From Auriscalpium vulgare (Eukaryota; Basidiomycota; Agaricomycetes; Russulales; Auriscalpiaceae): a stretch of 64,000 nucleotides of DNA. The position numbers and the translations under genes were made by a program. The stretch spans positions 310,001 to 374,000 of the forward strand of contig JAHBBC010000028.1 of the NCBI GenBank assembly GCA_019915015.1, in the 5' to 3' direction. The notes beneath the pieces are model-generated. The model searched no databases, had not been told where the DNA came from, and saw only the letters and a list, made by a program, of their open reading frames with translations. This document shows, in pieces, positions 31,903-43,042 of the stretch. Position 1 is the stretch's first letter; the number at the start of each line of letters is the position of its first letter.

Positions 31903-32975
31903 GACAAGCGAGGTACGTCAGGTTGGGCTCTCAGAATTGCGTTTTCGACTGACCGCGTCCGTTAGTTCTCAGCACGTACTCCAGTCCGCGTCATGCAGTC
32001 ACGGTGTTGCATCCATTCATGACCTGAAAACTACATTATTTACGTCTCGTCCGCATAACGTCCGCCCCGCACAGTATCCTATCGCGCACCTATTTGTCTG
32101 GTCATCTGCTGTATTTCTCTGGTTTTCTGCGCGCGTCTGTATACTATATCGCCATACATATCTGCTCTGCCTAAGTCTCCTATTCTAGACAATCATTTCA
32201 TAATAAAAGTCGCTTGTATGTTCCAGCTCATCCCAAAGCTGGGGGCGACCTCATGCTGAATCAAATTGGAGAGTCATGCTAGTGTGTTTCCTCGGGGCGC
32301 ACGTCAGTCGCGCTGGATGGCCACCCTAGCTGACACGCACCTTGGCAATGAGAAGCCTTTCGCGTGAGTGTGTTGATGGACACCGATATCATTGTCCCCG
32401 CCGAAGACAGTGACCACATGGAGGACGAACCAGAGGAGCGCGCAGCAGCGTAACTGCGCGGCTCTCGATAGAGAAGGTACACGGCGAAAAGCTCTGTCAG
32501 CTACTATGAGGCTCACCAGGCGTCTTACAGAGACCACGCTTGAACATGCACCACCGGCGCGGGCTACGCAGCCCACTCACCGAATGCATGGCTTTGGATG
32601 TTCAGTGGCCTACGCAGTGATAGACGCGTCATGCGACAAGGAGCCGTACCGCAGTTTGACTGCTAGAGTCTGCATTACGCCGGTATCCATACCAAAAGCA
32701 TGCAGCATGTAGTTCCTGACAATCCGAGCGCAGATTTGCGATATTCACGGCGACGGGGCAGCGTAACCTAGTTCCGGCTGTCCGTTGCAAGGCACAGCAC
32801 TGGCGATGATGGGATGTTCCTGTCCCGGGACTGAGGGCGCGCGGGGCGCAATCTCCGAGCCTCATGGTCGTACCAATACAATAGGCGCCCAGCCGTGACG
32901 AGGTTCACGGGCGATGGGCTATCTCACTCACGCTCAGCGGGGTCATCCTCTCGTCTATTGCCGGGCGACCGGTAC
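31903..32975. other. Gap between small gene and GOT1
   Basis: About 1 kb with no supported gene. An AATAAAAG polyadenylation-like signal lies near 32201 on the plus strand. Confidence 0.4.
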
Positions 32976-33896
32976 TCATACTACAGACGTCCGTGACCCC
33001 GCAATTCGGTCGACGACCTAAAGCAATCCGTCAGAGGTTCCAAATGCGAGGCGGACACGGAACGCGGGTACGCACTGTGCTTATATAGGGCATGTTGAGC
33101 GCTTGGCCGACGAAGGGTAGTTGGCGGAGGAAGGTCACGATGACGGGGAAGAAGTCCCTGCGTGGACACAAGCGCGTTAGTTCTCCGACACACATCTATG
33201 CGAATGTCCGGGGACGCTGCCAAGAATCCTCATCGCCGCATACGACCGACAAAAGCACGCACAGGTGCCTGTAATTTAGGAAGAGAACAACGCACCCAAA
33301 CAAGTTTAGGAACCCAAATGTCTCGACAACGACACCGATGAAGGGCCACTTGAGGAATACCAGCAGGATGCCGCCGAGGAAGCACAAGGTGCCGCGCAGT
33401 TTGTTCTTGCGCGCGAAGAAGTAGAAGGTCTTTTGCGGACCGATGATAAGGCAGAGGCCGCTGAGGAAGAGGAGCTGAGAGAGGAGGGTTAATGGCGCAC
33501 AAAACAGGTCGATGGTTATGGAGGACAGATGCGGAGGTGGGTGCGCGTGAGGTGAAGCGTAGGCTGATTTTAGCGATGGGTGGGGTAGGTGAGAGACAGA
33601 TCGCTGGGTTCAAGGATGTGAGCGTGCTTGCGCACAGTCACTGTAGATGGAGGGATTCCTAGACACTCCCCAGCGCACACCCGCTCATGGCGCTAAGACA
33701 TGGACAGCATAGTGTTGAATACTCACATTGCCGAGAGCAAGCAAGGCACCGTCGAAGAACAGCATGACCCCCAGGAACATGAACAGTCCGCCAAAACTTG
33801 TTAGCGCAACGCCGATCTCTGCCGACAGACGTACGTGAGCAACATCACCAGCTCTGTCCGAACTCGCTACTCACTTTGCATGTCGGTCAACCACAT
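32976..33896 (-). CDS. GOT1: Golgi transport protein 1 (Got1/Sft2 family)
   Basis: About 139 aa, the usual family length, with four hydrophobic membrane segments. Got1 is a small Golgi/ER membrane protein assisting vesicle traffic and fusion. Exon 1 MWLTDMQ (start 33896), then KIGVALTSFGGLFMFLGVML...ALLALGN, a longer intron of about 245 bases, LLFLSGLCLIIGPQKTFYFF...LRGTLCFLGGILLVFLKWPFIG...LNLFG, then DFFPVIVTFLRQLPFVGQ...MPYIST, and the last exon VVDRIAGSRTSVV with stop at 32976. All joins keep frame with normal splice sites. The gene lies head to head with the nucleoside hydrolase gene, 260 bases apart. Confidence 0.9.
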
Positions 33897-34156
33897 GGTG
33901 GGCAGCGTGCAGGGGTGGTGGTGGGAGGATGAAGGTTGCGTGGGCGCAGTAGCTTCGGCGACAGCGACACGTCGAAGGCGGAGGTGAGGCACGTGACACA
34001 GATGGTCCGGCCCGGGTGCCGGCCAAGAGCCGTCTCCCACTCGATTTCTCCTTTCAAGTCAACCTCGACCTCAACCTACCTTCTGCGCACAGTTCGCTAG
34101 CAGTTGCTGCCTGACTCTCGCTCTTTTAAATACCCTAGATTGTCTCGTAATCAACC
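33897..34156. promoter_or_regulatory. Shared divergent promoter region of GOT1 and nucleoside hydrolase gene
   Basis: 260 bases between two divergent starts. A TTTTAAATACC box near 34125 lies about 30 bases before the hydrolase ATG; CT-rich tracts (about 34040-34080) are present. Shared regulation is inferred from spacing only. Confidence 0.45.
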
Positions 34157-35855
34157 ATGACGAATTCTGCAACGCCGAAGAGGAAGATACCCGTAATCAG
34201 TGCGTTTGCTTATATTCTGTTAACCCATCGCCTCAATGTAATGCTGCCTACAGTTGATACCGATCCTGGTGTAGACGACACTGTTGCCATGTAGGTGGTC
34301 CACCTCCGTGAGGATATATGCCATACTCAGCGAGCATGAGATAGCCTCCTCGCACTGACGCTGCCCGAGCTGGACATCCTCGGCTTCATCGTGCATTTTG
34401 GCAACACCGACCTGGAGGCATCCTAGTCCGTCTTCCTCCCGATTAGCTCTTGGCACATCTGATTTTTGTATTGGCCAAATAATGGATCACCGCTACAGCA
34501 TCAACATCTTTAAGATCTACCACAATGTCTCCCTGCAGATAGAGGAAGATCCTGCTTCTGCCGCGCGATTCCCAAACTTCTCGCAGGCGCGCAAACCGTT
34601 TGTTGCGCGTGGTCCCGCGGGCCCTCTCTCCGGCGAACTGCACTCCGCATCGTACTTTCACGGCAAGTGAGTATATATAATCTTACTGTCAACCCTACCA
34701 CTGAATCGCATTTTCCACATCCAGGGACGGTCTGTCCGGAATTACTGAAACTCATCCCGAGCTCAACCCGCCCCCGCTCCTCATTGGTTCGCCCTCTCAC
34801 CCGCAGCTCGCCCCGACCGACCGACCAGGGCACCTCGTCGCTCTGGACCTGCTGCGCGAATTCCCCGCACGCGAGATCACGTATATTGCACTCGGCCCGC
34901 TGACGAACCTCGCGCAGATGCTGCGCACGGACGCCCAGCTCGTGCGGGAGAAGATCGGCCGCGTGGTCATCATGGGCGGCGCGCTGGACGTACCAGGCAA
35001 CACGAGCCCCGTGGCGGAATGTGCGTGCCGTCACTGTCCCCCCGCACCACCGGTGTATCTTACTGAAGCGCACATGCAGTCAATTTCTTCGCGGACCCGT
35101 ACGCCGTCGCCGAGGTGCTCACCCCGACCGGCGGCGCCCTTGGCCTCCCGCTTGAGCGCGTCCTCCTCCTCCCGCTCGACATCACCACCTCCCACGAGCT
35201 GCCTTTCCCCGCCTATGGCACCGCCGTCGATGCGGCGTTCTCCCAGCCCCCCAGCGACCCCGATGCCGTGCTTGCGAAGAACCCTGCGCTCGAGCCCATC
35301 GCGTACTTCACGTCTGCGATCCTCGGCCGTCTGCGCGGCGTGATGAACGCGTTCGGGAACGACGCAATGGAGCTGCACGATATCACGGCCGTCTGGTGTG
35401 CCGCACACAACCCGCCGCAGCCCGACGCTGCCTCAGATTCCCAGACGCAAGTCGTGGCGGCCGACGGCTGGAGCGTGCGTCGCCGCATTATGACCATGGA
35501 GCGGTGCGCCTATCTCTGCCTCACCTCTGCCTGTACACCGCTAATCAAAAGTTCAACTTTCAGCACTGGCGAACACACCCGCGGCATGTGCATCGTCGAC
35601 CGCCGCGCCGACGTCGGCGCGTACGCCCCCGGCGCAAACCGCGCGCACGTGCAGGCCATCCTCGAGCGCGCGGCCGTCGAGCACGGACCGTTCGAGAGCG
35701 CGGTGCTGCCTGCGCAGGTCGAGGTTGAGGAGGCGCCGCCGCCGAGTCGTCGCGTTAGCGAGGAGGGCGTCCCGGTGGTAATCGGGACGCCGGGGCCTGC
35801 GGTCCTGCTCGAGCTGATGCTAGAGAGAATTTGGGGCGTGCAGGGGCCGAAGTGA
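34157..35855 (+). CDS. Inosine/uridine-preferring nucleoside hydrolase family protein
   Basis: Hydrolyses the N-glycosidic bond of ribonucleosides in the purine/pyrimidine salvage family IUNH. The metal-binding signature DTDPGVDD is at the start of exon 2. Following blocks: LLALTLPELDILGFIVHFGNTDLEASY, FKIYH, ARFPNF, DGLSGITETHPEL, LLREFPAREITYIALGPLTNLAQML, GRVVIMGGALDVPGN, FNFFADPYAVAEVL, LPLDITTSHELPF and NAFGNDAMELHDITAVW, so Ca-site Asp and the active-site region are present. Exons start at 34157 and are joined over six introns, all in phase; one donor is the unusual GTCCGT at 34426. The C-terminal extension after GMCIVDRR is Pro/Glu-rich. Ends at 35855. Start at 34157 fits the divergent promoter. 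Confidence 0.88.
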
Positions 35856-36038
35856 ACTTGTGAGATAGATTGGAAAATTGAAAAATTGAAAAGGTTTTAC
35901 AAGCAAGTACCAGCATCGACTTGGACTGGAAAATCCTCCAGGTATAAGCGTTCATATTCATATATCAATAAACATTTCTACGGTCATCCTGACTGTAATA
36001 AAAAATACATCTTCATACAAGTATAGTCACCATCATCC

Positions 36039-39000
36039 TCATTCCTTCGTCGCACTATCACTCGACTCTCCTGTCTCATCCAAAGGGTCCTGACCGGGGT
36101 ACTCAGGCGCAGGCGAGCAAGGCGTGACCGGATCAACAGCCCTGTCCTTCCCCTTACTTGATTCGACCACGTCCGCCTCTTCTGACGCCGCTGCTTCTGC
36201 ACTATATTCTGGAGCGGGCGTCCGAGGCGTAATTGGCTCTGCGCTTTGTCGAGGCTTGTCAGCGGCATCCTCCTTCGACGCCACAAGCGCCGCGACCTTT
36301 TCCAAGTCGGCCCACACGATGCTGTCCCTGGTGCTGTACCGGGGCGCAGGCGACCGGGGTGTGCTGCCCTCGGCTTGCAGCATAGCACCCGCATCTTTCT
36401 CCGGATCTGGCACGATGATGCTCGGGATCCTTGAGCCGCCGACAATGCGTGGCGCGTTGTCCTTGGCGAAGATTACAGACCGACGCAATGTGTATTTCCG
36501 GAGGAACAACACTGCAAATCATTTAGTGACATCAACACACGAAACGAATGTGCAAGACAAGCTCGAGTGGCGCACCAAGGACTAAGCACATTCCGAGGAG
36601 GGGCGTGTCGACCATCCAGATTGTGGCGAGGCTCTTGGTGTAAGCGTGGATGACCTGCTGGCGCAGCTCCGGAGGCTGTGAACCCGTCATGAGGCGTTAC
36701 AATCTTCGTAGATACGGATCATTAAAGCTGGCACTGACCTCGATAGTCTTAAGCAAGCGCACACTATCTGTGAGCTCCGCGCTTGACGTGGGGAAGGGAA
36801 AATCGGGAATGCTCTTTATCCGTCTCCTCAGTTCCTAATAAAGTATCAGACTCCAGATTGTTTTCTCGATCGTAATGAACGGCGCACCGAAGACCAGATC
36901 GCCTGGCCCAATGAGACGGCAACAGTAGCTCCAATACCTCTGCAAGTAAGGTTATTGGGATACATGCGCCTCTTTTTTTTCCGAGCTCACCGAATTAAGC
37001 CCATGGTGGTAGTCGTCGTGGCCAGGTCCCGAAGAGGCATCGCTGCTTGTAGACCGACCAAAGGGACCTGGAAGAGTCCTCCCAGTCCAAGACCCGCAAT
37101 CATAGTGAAGATTTCTTGTACGGGACTGCGCAGAGGCAATGCGGAAAATTAGACAAGCGGGAGAACTGATGCTGGGCGACGTACAGCGAAGACTTATCGT
37201 CCAGTGAGATCAATAACCCGAACCCGATGGTTGCGACGACCTGTAAGTTCGTTGATCAAAAAAACTTTGAGTAGGCTGATATACTCTGGGGACGTACGTA
37301 TGACCCCCATATCGCAGGTCTGAAGTCTCCGAGGGGGCGGACACTGAAACCAGCAAGCGCAGCAAGTGTTGCCAGTCCTAGCGAGCATGGAATCATCCTA
37401 GCATCGCGTAAGGCGGGCCTGATATTGATTACTCTGAGAATTAGCAACTCACTTGATTCCCGCCCTCGTAGCTGATGCACCGCGAACCTGGAAGTAGACC
37501 GGAAGGAAGAAGGCACCTGATGCTTATGAGAAAAGTAGTATATAGGCACAGACACTTGTAGGCAGCGCACCGGTGAAGAACGCGAGGGAGTGGAAGAACA
37601 CCGTCGTGAGAATGATACACGTCGTGCGGACCTGGAACGCGTAAATGTCAGCAACATCGAAGGTTTTGGATGAAGATCTATACTTTGAACAGCCGCGGAG
37701 GTATGATTGGCGACTTCGTGTTCGCGGAGTTGACTTCCCACGCCCCGGCACATATGAGCAAAAGACACCCAATCACGAGCAGCGAGATAGTCGGCGCCGA
37801 AACCCCTGGATGTGCATACTCGTAAGAGCGCAGTGCGAGGGCACGATCGAGAAGGAGTCTTACACTGCGTCTCGCTTTCATTGAAGCCGACGAGCAAACA
37901 GACGACGCCGACAATAATGAGAAGCAACCCAACGAAATCAAACTCGCGGACGTGCTCGCGGAAGGTCTTTCCGTGGTGCGGGTTGAGGTGCAGGATGAAG
38001 AAGAGCAGCGCTATGGCAATGCCTCCGATCGGACTGTTCGAGGAATGAGCGCCCGGAAAATTGAGATGTGCGTTGAAAACACACAGGTTGATCCAGAAAC
38101 ACCTGGGAAAGCAACAGCATGTGAGATTCAAACGACGCAGCACGATGGCATAGAAATGTTCCTCACCAGCGCCAGGATACATGATCTGTGAGTATCTGAG
38201 CCCAGCGATGAATTTCCACGCGTGGTTGAATAAGTTCAACACGCTCACCCCGCCGACAAGGGGGCCAACAATCCTACGTAACATGTCAGTGATCACAGCA
38301 GGCTGGGGAAAATTGACACGACGTACGCCGAAAGGCCCCAAGTGGCACCGATATAGCCGCCATACTTGCCGCGGCTGACGACATGTGGCAGTCAGAACTC
38401 GACTCGCTATTTTACAAACGCGCATTCAGTCATGACACGCACTCTTCAAGGGGGACGATGTCTCCCATGACAATCTGTACGAGTTGTATGATAGCTACGA
38501 GGCGATGTGAATGGCCGTGCAAAAATCATGGACAGAGATGACGTACCTCCGCCCCCAATTCCTTGCACAGCACGAGATACAATCAGCCAATTCATGGTCT
38601 GAGCGGCACCGCAAAGCGCCGAGCCAATCTGAGGGTCGTGAGCTTCATGTAGGACAGATTTCACGAATGCTAACCAACCAGGAAGATGAGGATTCCGGGA
38701 AAGAGAACGAGTTTGCGGCCGAGGATATCCGCGAACTTCCCGTACAGAGGCATAAACGATGCAGACGCTAAAAGATATGCACTACTGCGTGTCAAAGGCG
38801 GCATGATGAGTGTGCCACTAAAAACAGACCTTCCGACCCATGCGTAGTCCTTTCCTCCACCCAGGTCTGCAACGATCGTTGGCAGCGCAGTTGCGATGCT
38901 GCGAGCCCGAGATATATCGTTAGTCCTGACACATTGTGACGGAAGTTGCGAAGTGCCTGCTCACATGGTTTGATCAACGGATGCCTGCACAGACAGAATG

Positions 39001-39217
39001 TGAGCATGTGAGGCAGACCATCTACGAGAGAACATACAAGGAACATCGCAGTCATAAGAGTGCAAAACACGAGCGGCAGGTTGTTATCCGGCAGGAGGTG
39101 CTCTTCATTTTCGAGGTCCAAATCCGACTGTGGCATTGGCTGCGGTACTGATAGCACTTTCTCGACATCGACGGCCTTGATGTCGCTATGATCGCTCTCT
39201 GTGATTTGAGAAGACAT
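36039..39217 (-). CDS. MFS multidrug transporter, DHA2-like (paralogue 1)
   Basis: Membrane transporter of the major facilitator superfamily, probably a proton antiporter for small toxic molecules. N-terminus MSSQITESDHSD (cytosolic, acidic) then LPLVFCTLMTAMFLV; next exons give [43 protein letters not shown] (motif A), [27 protein letters not shown] (motif C-like), [26 protein letters not shown] and LLLICAGAWEV.... Many short introns. The C-terminal tail of about 150 aa after LRKYTLRRS is long, Ser/Pro/Glu-rich (three copies of a TP-x-SPAPxY-type motif) and unusual for the family. Stop at 36039. A close paralogue with the same exon pattern is at 58279-61189. Individual intron borders were not all resolved. 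Confidence 0.85.
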
Positions 39218-40490
39218 GGCGAGCGTCGGAAAGGGAAGGGCGGTGCTAATCAGAGGGCAGCCAGCGCGCTCAGCTTCTCATCATGGGCATTGTTCATATA
39301 CTGAATACTGGCCGCGCCACGCCAGAGTGGAGAAGCTTGCGGTTGCTTGTCCCTGCAGTAGAGGTTGCAGGGTCCAAATCAAACCTATTGATGCTCGGCG
39401 ACTGGCCGCGACTGGCCGAGCTGTGAAATGGGCTTGAAACTAGTACTAGTTGAAAATTTGATATTACTCTGATGTGCGCGTAGATCGATGAAGACAAGAG
39501 GAAAGTCGCAAAGAAAAGCGCATGGTGCAAGCCGTAGTCCGCATGCAATCTGCAAGAAGCCCAGGGACGCTTGCTGGCTTCCAGGATGTTTGCCCGAAGA
39601 TGCAGGTAAAAAGACAATGAGCAGAGGCAGAAAGGTGATGCGGAAGATGAACAGATCAAACTTGAATCCGATGCAGGGACTCCAGTCCGTGGGAGCCAAG
39701 ACTCGCATATAAATTGCTATAAATTGTCGCCAGTGCCACCAAGAAGCCGAGGTCTAAAGGCACCGAGCGGATCACTGGCCGCGGAGGGCTGCGTGTCGGG
39801 TGAGAGAGCGTATGATCTCCTGCTGAGGTCGTACAAATGAAGGGAGACGGTTACATAATTTAGGTGACGTCTGGGCAAGCGCTTGCTGGCACCTGCTTCG
39901 TCCTCTGGCAATGCGGAACGAATACACCAAGCTATAGCAGATCTTGCCAAATTGATCGTCAGGGTCGTTACGACGCCGACAACTCCGAGCATACTCCCCG
40001 GGAAGGCTGGGGATTATGCTCACCGCCGGCCGGTCGCTGTGCGTGGGCATTTGTCCATTCTGATCAGAACACTGGCAGGACGAAGAGCCGTCGGTGAGGT
40101 TTGACTCTGCGCGAGTTGGCCCTCCGATGCTCAGGGTGTACAGTATACGTGGCCGGCCGGGTGGGTTCGTGACTGTCGAGTGGTTCGAAATCAAAAGTAA
40201 CAAGTTGGCGGAACACGGCCCGATCAGCCGACCTTCCGCCGCCTGCCCCGCAGTACTTACGATTTCTCAGGGACTCGCAGATCGATGTACAGATTTTACA
40301 TGCCAGTACTTACAGCCGAGGACATCGTGGAGTAACTTATGTAAGTCTGCGCAGGATTTTACAGATTTATACGTATTGCTCTCCCCTCACAGACGGCTTT
40401 ATTGGTGCAAGGGTAGGCCACTTGTCCATGGGCGCCGCCGCGGCCAACTGTCCGTTCGGCTTCGTTCCATTACCCTACCCGGATATTCAT
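39218..40490. other. Gap between MFS paralogue 1 and aldo-keto reductase
   Basis: About 1.3 kb; ORFs of up to 172 codons on both strands have no known domains. The MFS promoter lies at its left side. Part near 40490 may include further 3' sequence of the reductase gene. Confidence 0.4.
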
Positions 40491-41926
40491 TTAGCCCTGT
40501 GAAGACGCCAGATAAGACAAGTTGGTGTACTGACAATCAGCCAAGTCGGGAATCCGGCATCAAACGGCAGTATGCTCTCAAGGTAATCGATCTGTTCCTG
40601 CGTGAGGGATAACTGCAGCGCTTCGATGTTTTTCTGCAGGTTCTCAACCTTGCGACCGCCGATGATGGGGAACACATAAGGCGCTTTGCTCATCACGTAT
40701 GCAATGGCCACTGGTCATCCACGTCAATATTGATGCAACAGGTGACACAGTCGGGCGTACGTACCGGCTTGAATACTCGTCGCACCGAGTTCGTTCGCGA
40801 CCTTCTCAAGCGCGTGGCTCATTTTTATCTCTTCCTCCGTGCGCTGCCATTTGCCGTCAGTGGAGAATCCCGTCCGGCCCTCGTCGCCGGCGGCTTGGCG
40901 TGCTTCGTCCTCGGCGTCCGTGCGCAGTCTCCCTGCGGCGAGAACGTTCCATGGGGCGATGGCCATGCCTGAAAACCAACAAAGCAGTATGCCTTAGCCT
41001 ATAATCGGGCTCCCGATGGCTGATATGAACGCGCCTTCGTCACGGGCCATTGGCAGGATGTCGCGCTCGAATGAGCGGCGCATGACGTTCCATTCGCCTT
41101 CATAGATGCAGAATTGGGTCTTGCCGTGGTCGCGGGCGTACTGGTTCGCCTTGGCGACGATGTACGCGGGTGTGTCCTGTCCAGACTATCACGCACACCG
41201 CCGCAGCGAAACGTTTGACGTACGTACTGAAGCCCCCTGTTCATGTGCTCGCTGTCAGTGTTCGTTCGAGCGAGGTTCGCAGAAGGAACTTACAAGGTAC
41301 AAAACTTTGCCCGAAACAACGAGGCTGTTCAAGCTATTCATGAGCTCTTCGACGCTCGTTTCCCAGTCCCACCAGTGCACGTAGAGGATGTCGATGTAGT
41401 CAGTGCGCAGCTTCTTGAGCGAGGCTACCACAGAGATGTGCTGCGACTTGGCCCCACTGCCGACGTAGTGCACTTTCTGTGCAATGCTGGTATCATTTCT
41501 CTTCCAAGAGGCAGCGTACTGGCGTGTGCGTGAGCATGCGAAAATGTACATTGGAAACGGTCAGTGCCGATCGTACCTTTGTGGCGACGACGATTTGGTC
41601 CCGGATGCCTCTCTGCTCCATCCACTCGCCAATGAATTCCTCTGACGCGCCATCGTGGCTATCGATCACATGAGTGGGCCTCCGCGAAACAACCTAAGAG
41701 CAAGCGAGACGACTCACTAGGCGTTCGCAGTATCGATGAAGTTCCCACCCGCATCATAGTAGGCGTCGAGCAGCTTGAAGCTCGCTTCCTTGTCCATCTT
41801 GCCCATCTTGTCCCATTTATCTCCGATGGACATCGCGCCAAGCACGATTGGGGAAACGCGAATGCTCGCGCGCGGAGAGAGGAGGCGATAGCGGCCGAGC
41901 GGGGTAGGAGCCTCTGGAAGCGACAT
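40491..41926 (-). CDS. Aldo-keto reductase, aryl-alcohol dehydrogenase-like
   Basis: NADP-dependent reductase of the AAD branch of the aldo-keto reductases, in wood-decay fungi linked to aryl-alcohol/aldehyde turnover. Start chosen at Met 41926 ([16 protein letters not shown]) since the TATA box at 41975-41981 lies too close to the Met at 41971. Exons: [14 protein letters not shown] and NFIDTANA (catalytic Asp), intron, [13 protein letters not shown] (catalytic Tyr split by the intron), VVATK (Lys), intron, [14 protein letters not shown] (His), [15 protein letters not shown] exon near 41150, [14 protein letters not shown], and [22 protein letters not shown]. The last exon is uncertain: simple splicing gives a stop at 40491, about 25 residues shorter than usual, so the C-terminus may be truncated. 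Confidence 0.85.
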
Positions 41927-41974
41927 GACAGGCCTGAGTCGGATTGCGGGCAGTTCCACATGTACACTCAAGAG

Positions 41975-41981
41975 CTTTATA
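41975..41981 (-). promoter_or_regulatory. TATA box of the aldo-keto reductase gene
   Basis: TATAAAG on the minus strand, about 50 bases before Met 41926 but only four bases from the alternative Met at 41971; it decides the start. Confidence 0.55.
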
Positions 41982-43042
41982 CTTTCCAGCAGAGATGACA
42001 GCGATAGTCAGGTGTATGGAACCTCGTCATGAGCGCGTCATCCACGTACTCGAAGTGGACCGCGAAGTACCCAAAACGCCAAAAGCCAAGCCGATCTAGC
42101 GCAGGGACCTTGGCACGCAAGCGAAGGTCATTCTAGTGTTCCGCTCGAGTGCACATCAAGGCAACATGAGAGGCTTCACTTGAGGATTATATTCTCTGAA
42201 GACATATGAGTCCAGTATCCTCACTTCCGTGCATCGACATATGTCTTGGCAGATGCTGCATAGGCTGCAATCCTGAGGTTCGTGATAGAAGGTTTGTTCG
42301 TCTCAGAATCGTTGCGTCAGAGCGAATGGGAGCTAACCACGTAGAAGGGCACGGGTCCCGACGTTTGCTGCAAATGTCTGGTGTAAGAACAGAGTGATCC
42401 GCAGGAGACGTTGAACAGAAAGACAATATGATTTTATGCGCGTGTGCGCGTGATAGATACAAACCCATTACTACATACTCACGAAGACAGGTACGGACAA
42501 GAGAAAATGCATGAGAGGCGGAGGGTAAGAGGGATTTCGCAATGCAGGGCACGAGATAGGTGGGAGTTCTCAGAGATCTGCTGGTAGATAACGCCGAAAT
42601 GAGCAATAAAGTCACAGTAGATGCGCGTGGGATTGATGAGAAAGAGATCTTCGACCAGCGTGTATGAGTCGCTTGTGTATCCGATGATTCCGATTCCGGG
42701 AGCGCGAGGGGGACGAGAATTGTTTTTCAGAAGGGAAGGCATGCCGTAGACGTGATAGGCCGGATAGAGAGGTGAATCGAGTGCAGTTGCCAGAGATGTC
42801 GCCAGAGATGTGCAAGAGAAGGAGAGATATACCATGCGATGCGAGACACAGATAATCGGAAAGAGAAAGATTGAAAAAGAGGGAATGGCGTCAAGGTGGA
42901 AGCGTGTATGTCGACCAAGACGGGTATCACTATGCTGGGGATATACGCAGAGATTGCGGGGTATCCAGGTGCGAGTTGATTGAGCAGGGTATCCAGAGCA
43001 AGGGTATCCATGATTGTAGTCCGGGTATTGACAGAGCAGTCA
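41982..43042. other. 1-kb gap downstream of coiled-coil gene
   Basis: No supported gene. Minus-strand ORFs (42187-42615, 42479-42835) have no domain or good context and overlap likely 3' UTR of the coiled-coil gene. Purine-rich AGAGAAAG stretches occur around 42480-42880. Confidence 0.4.

Noticed and set aside
42187..42835. Minus-strand ORFs between aldo-keto reductase and coiled-coil gene
   Set aside because: No domain, poor composition, no splice partners; likely UTR or spacer.
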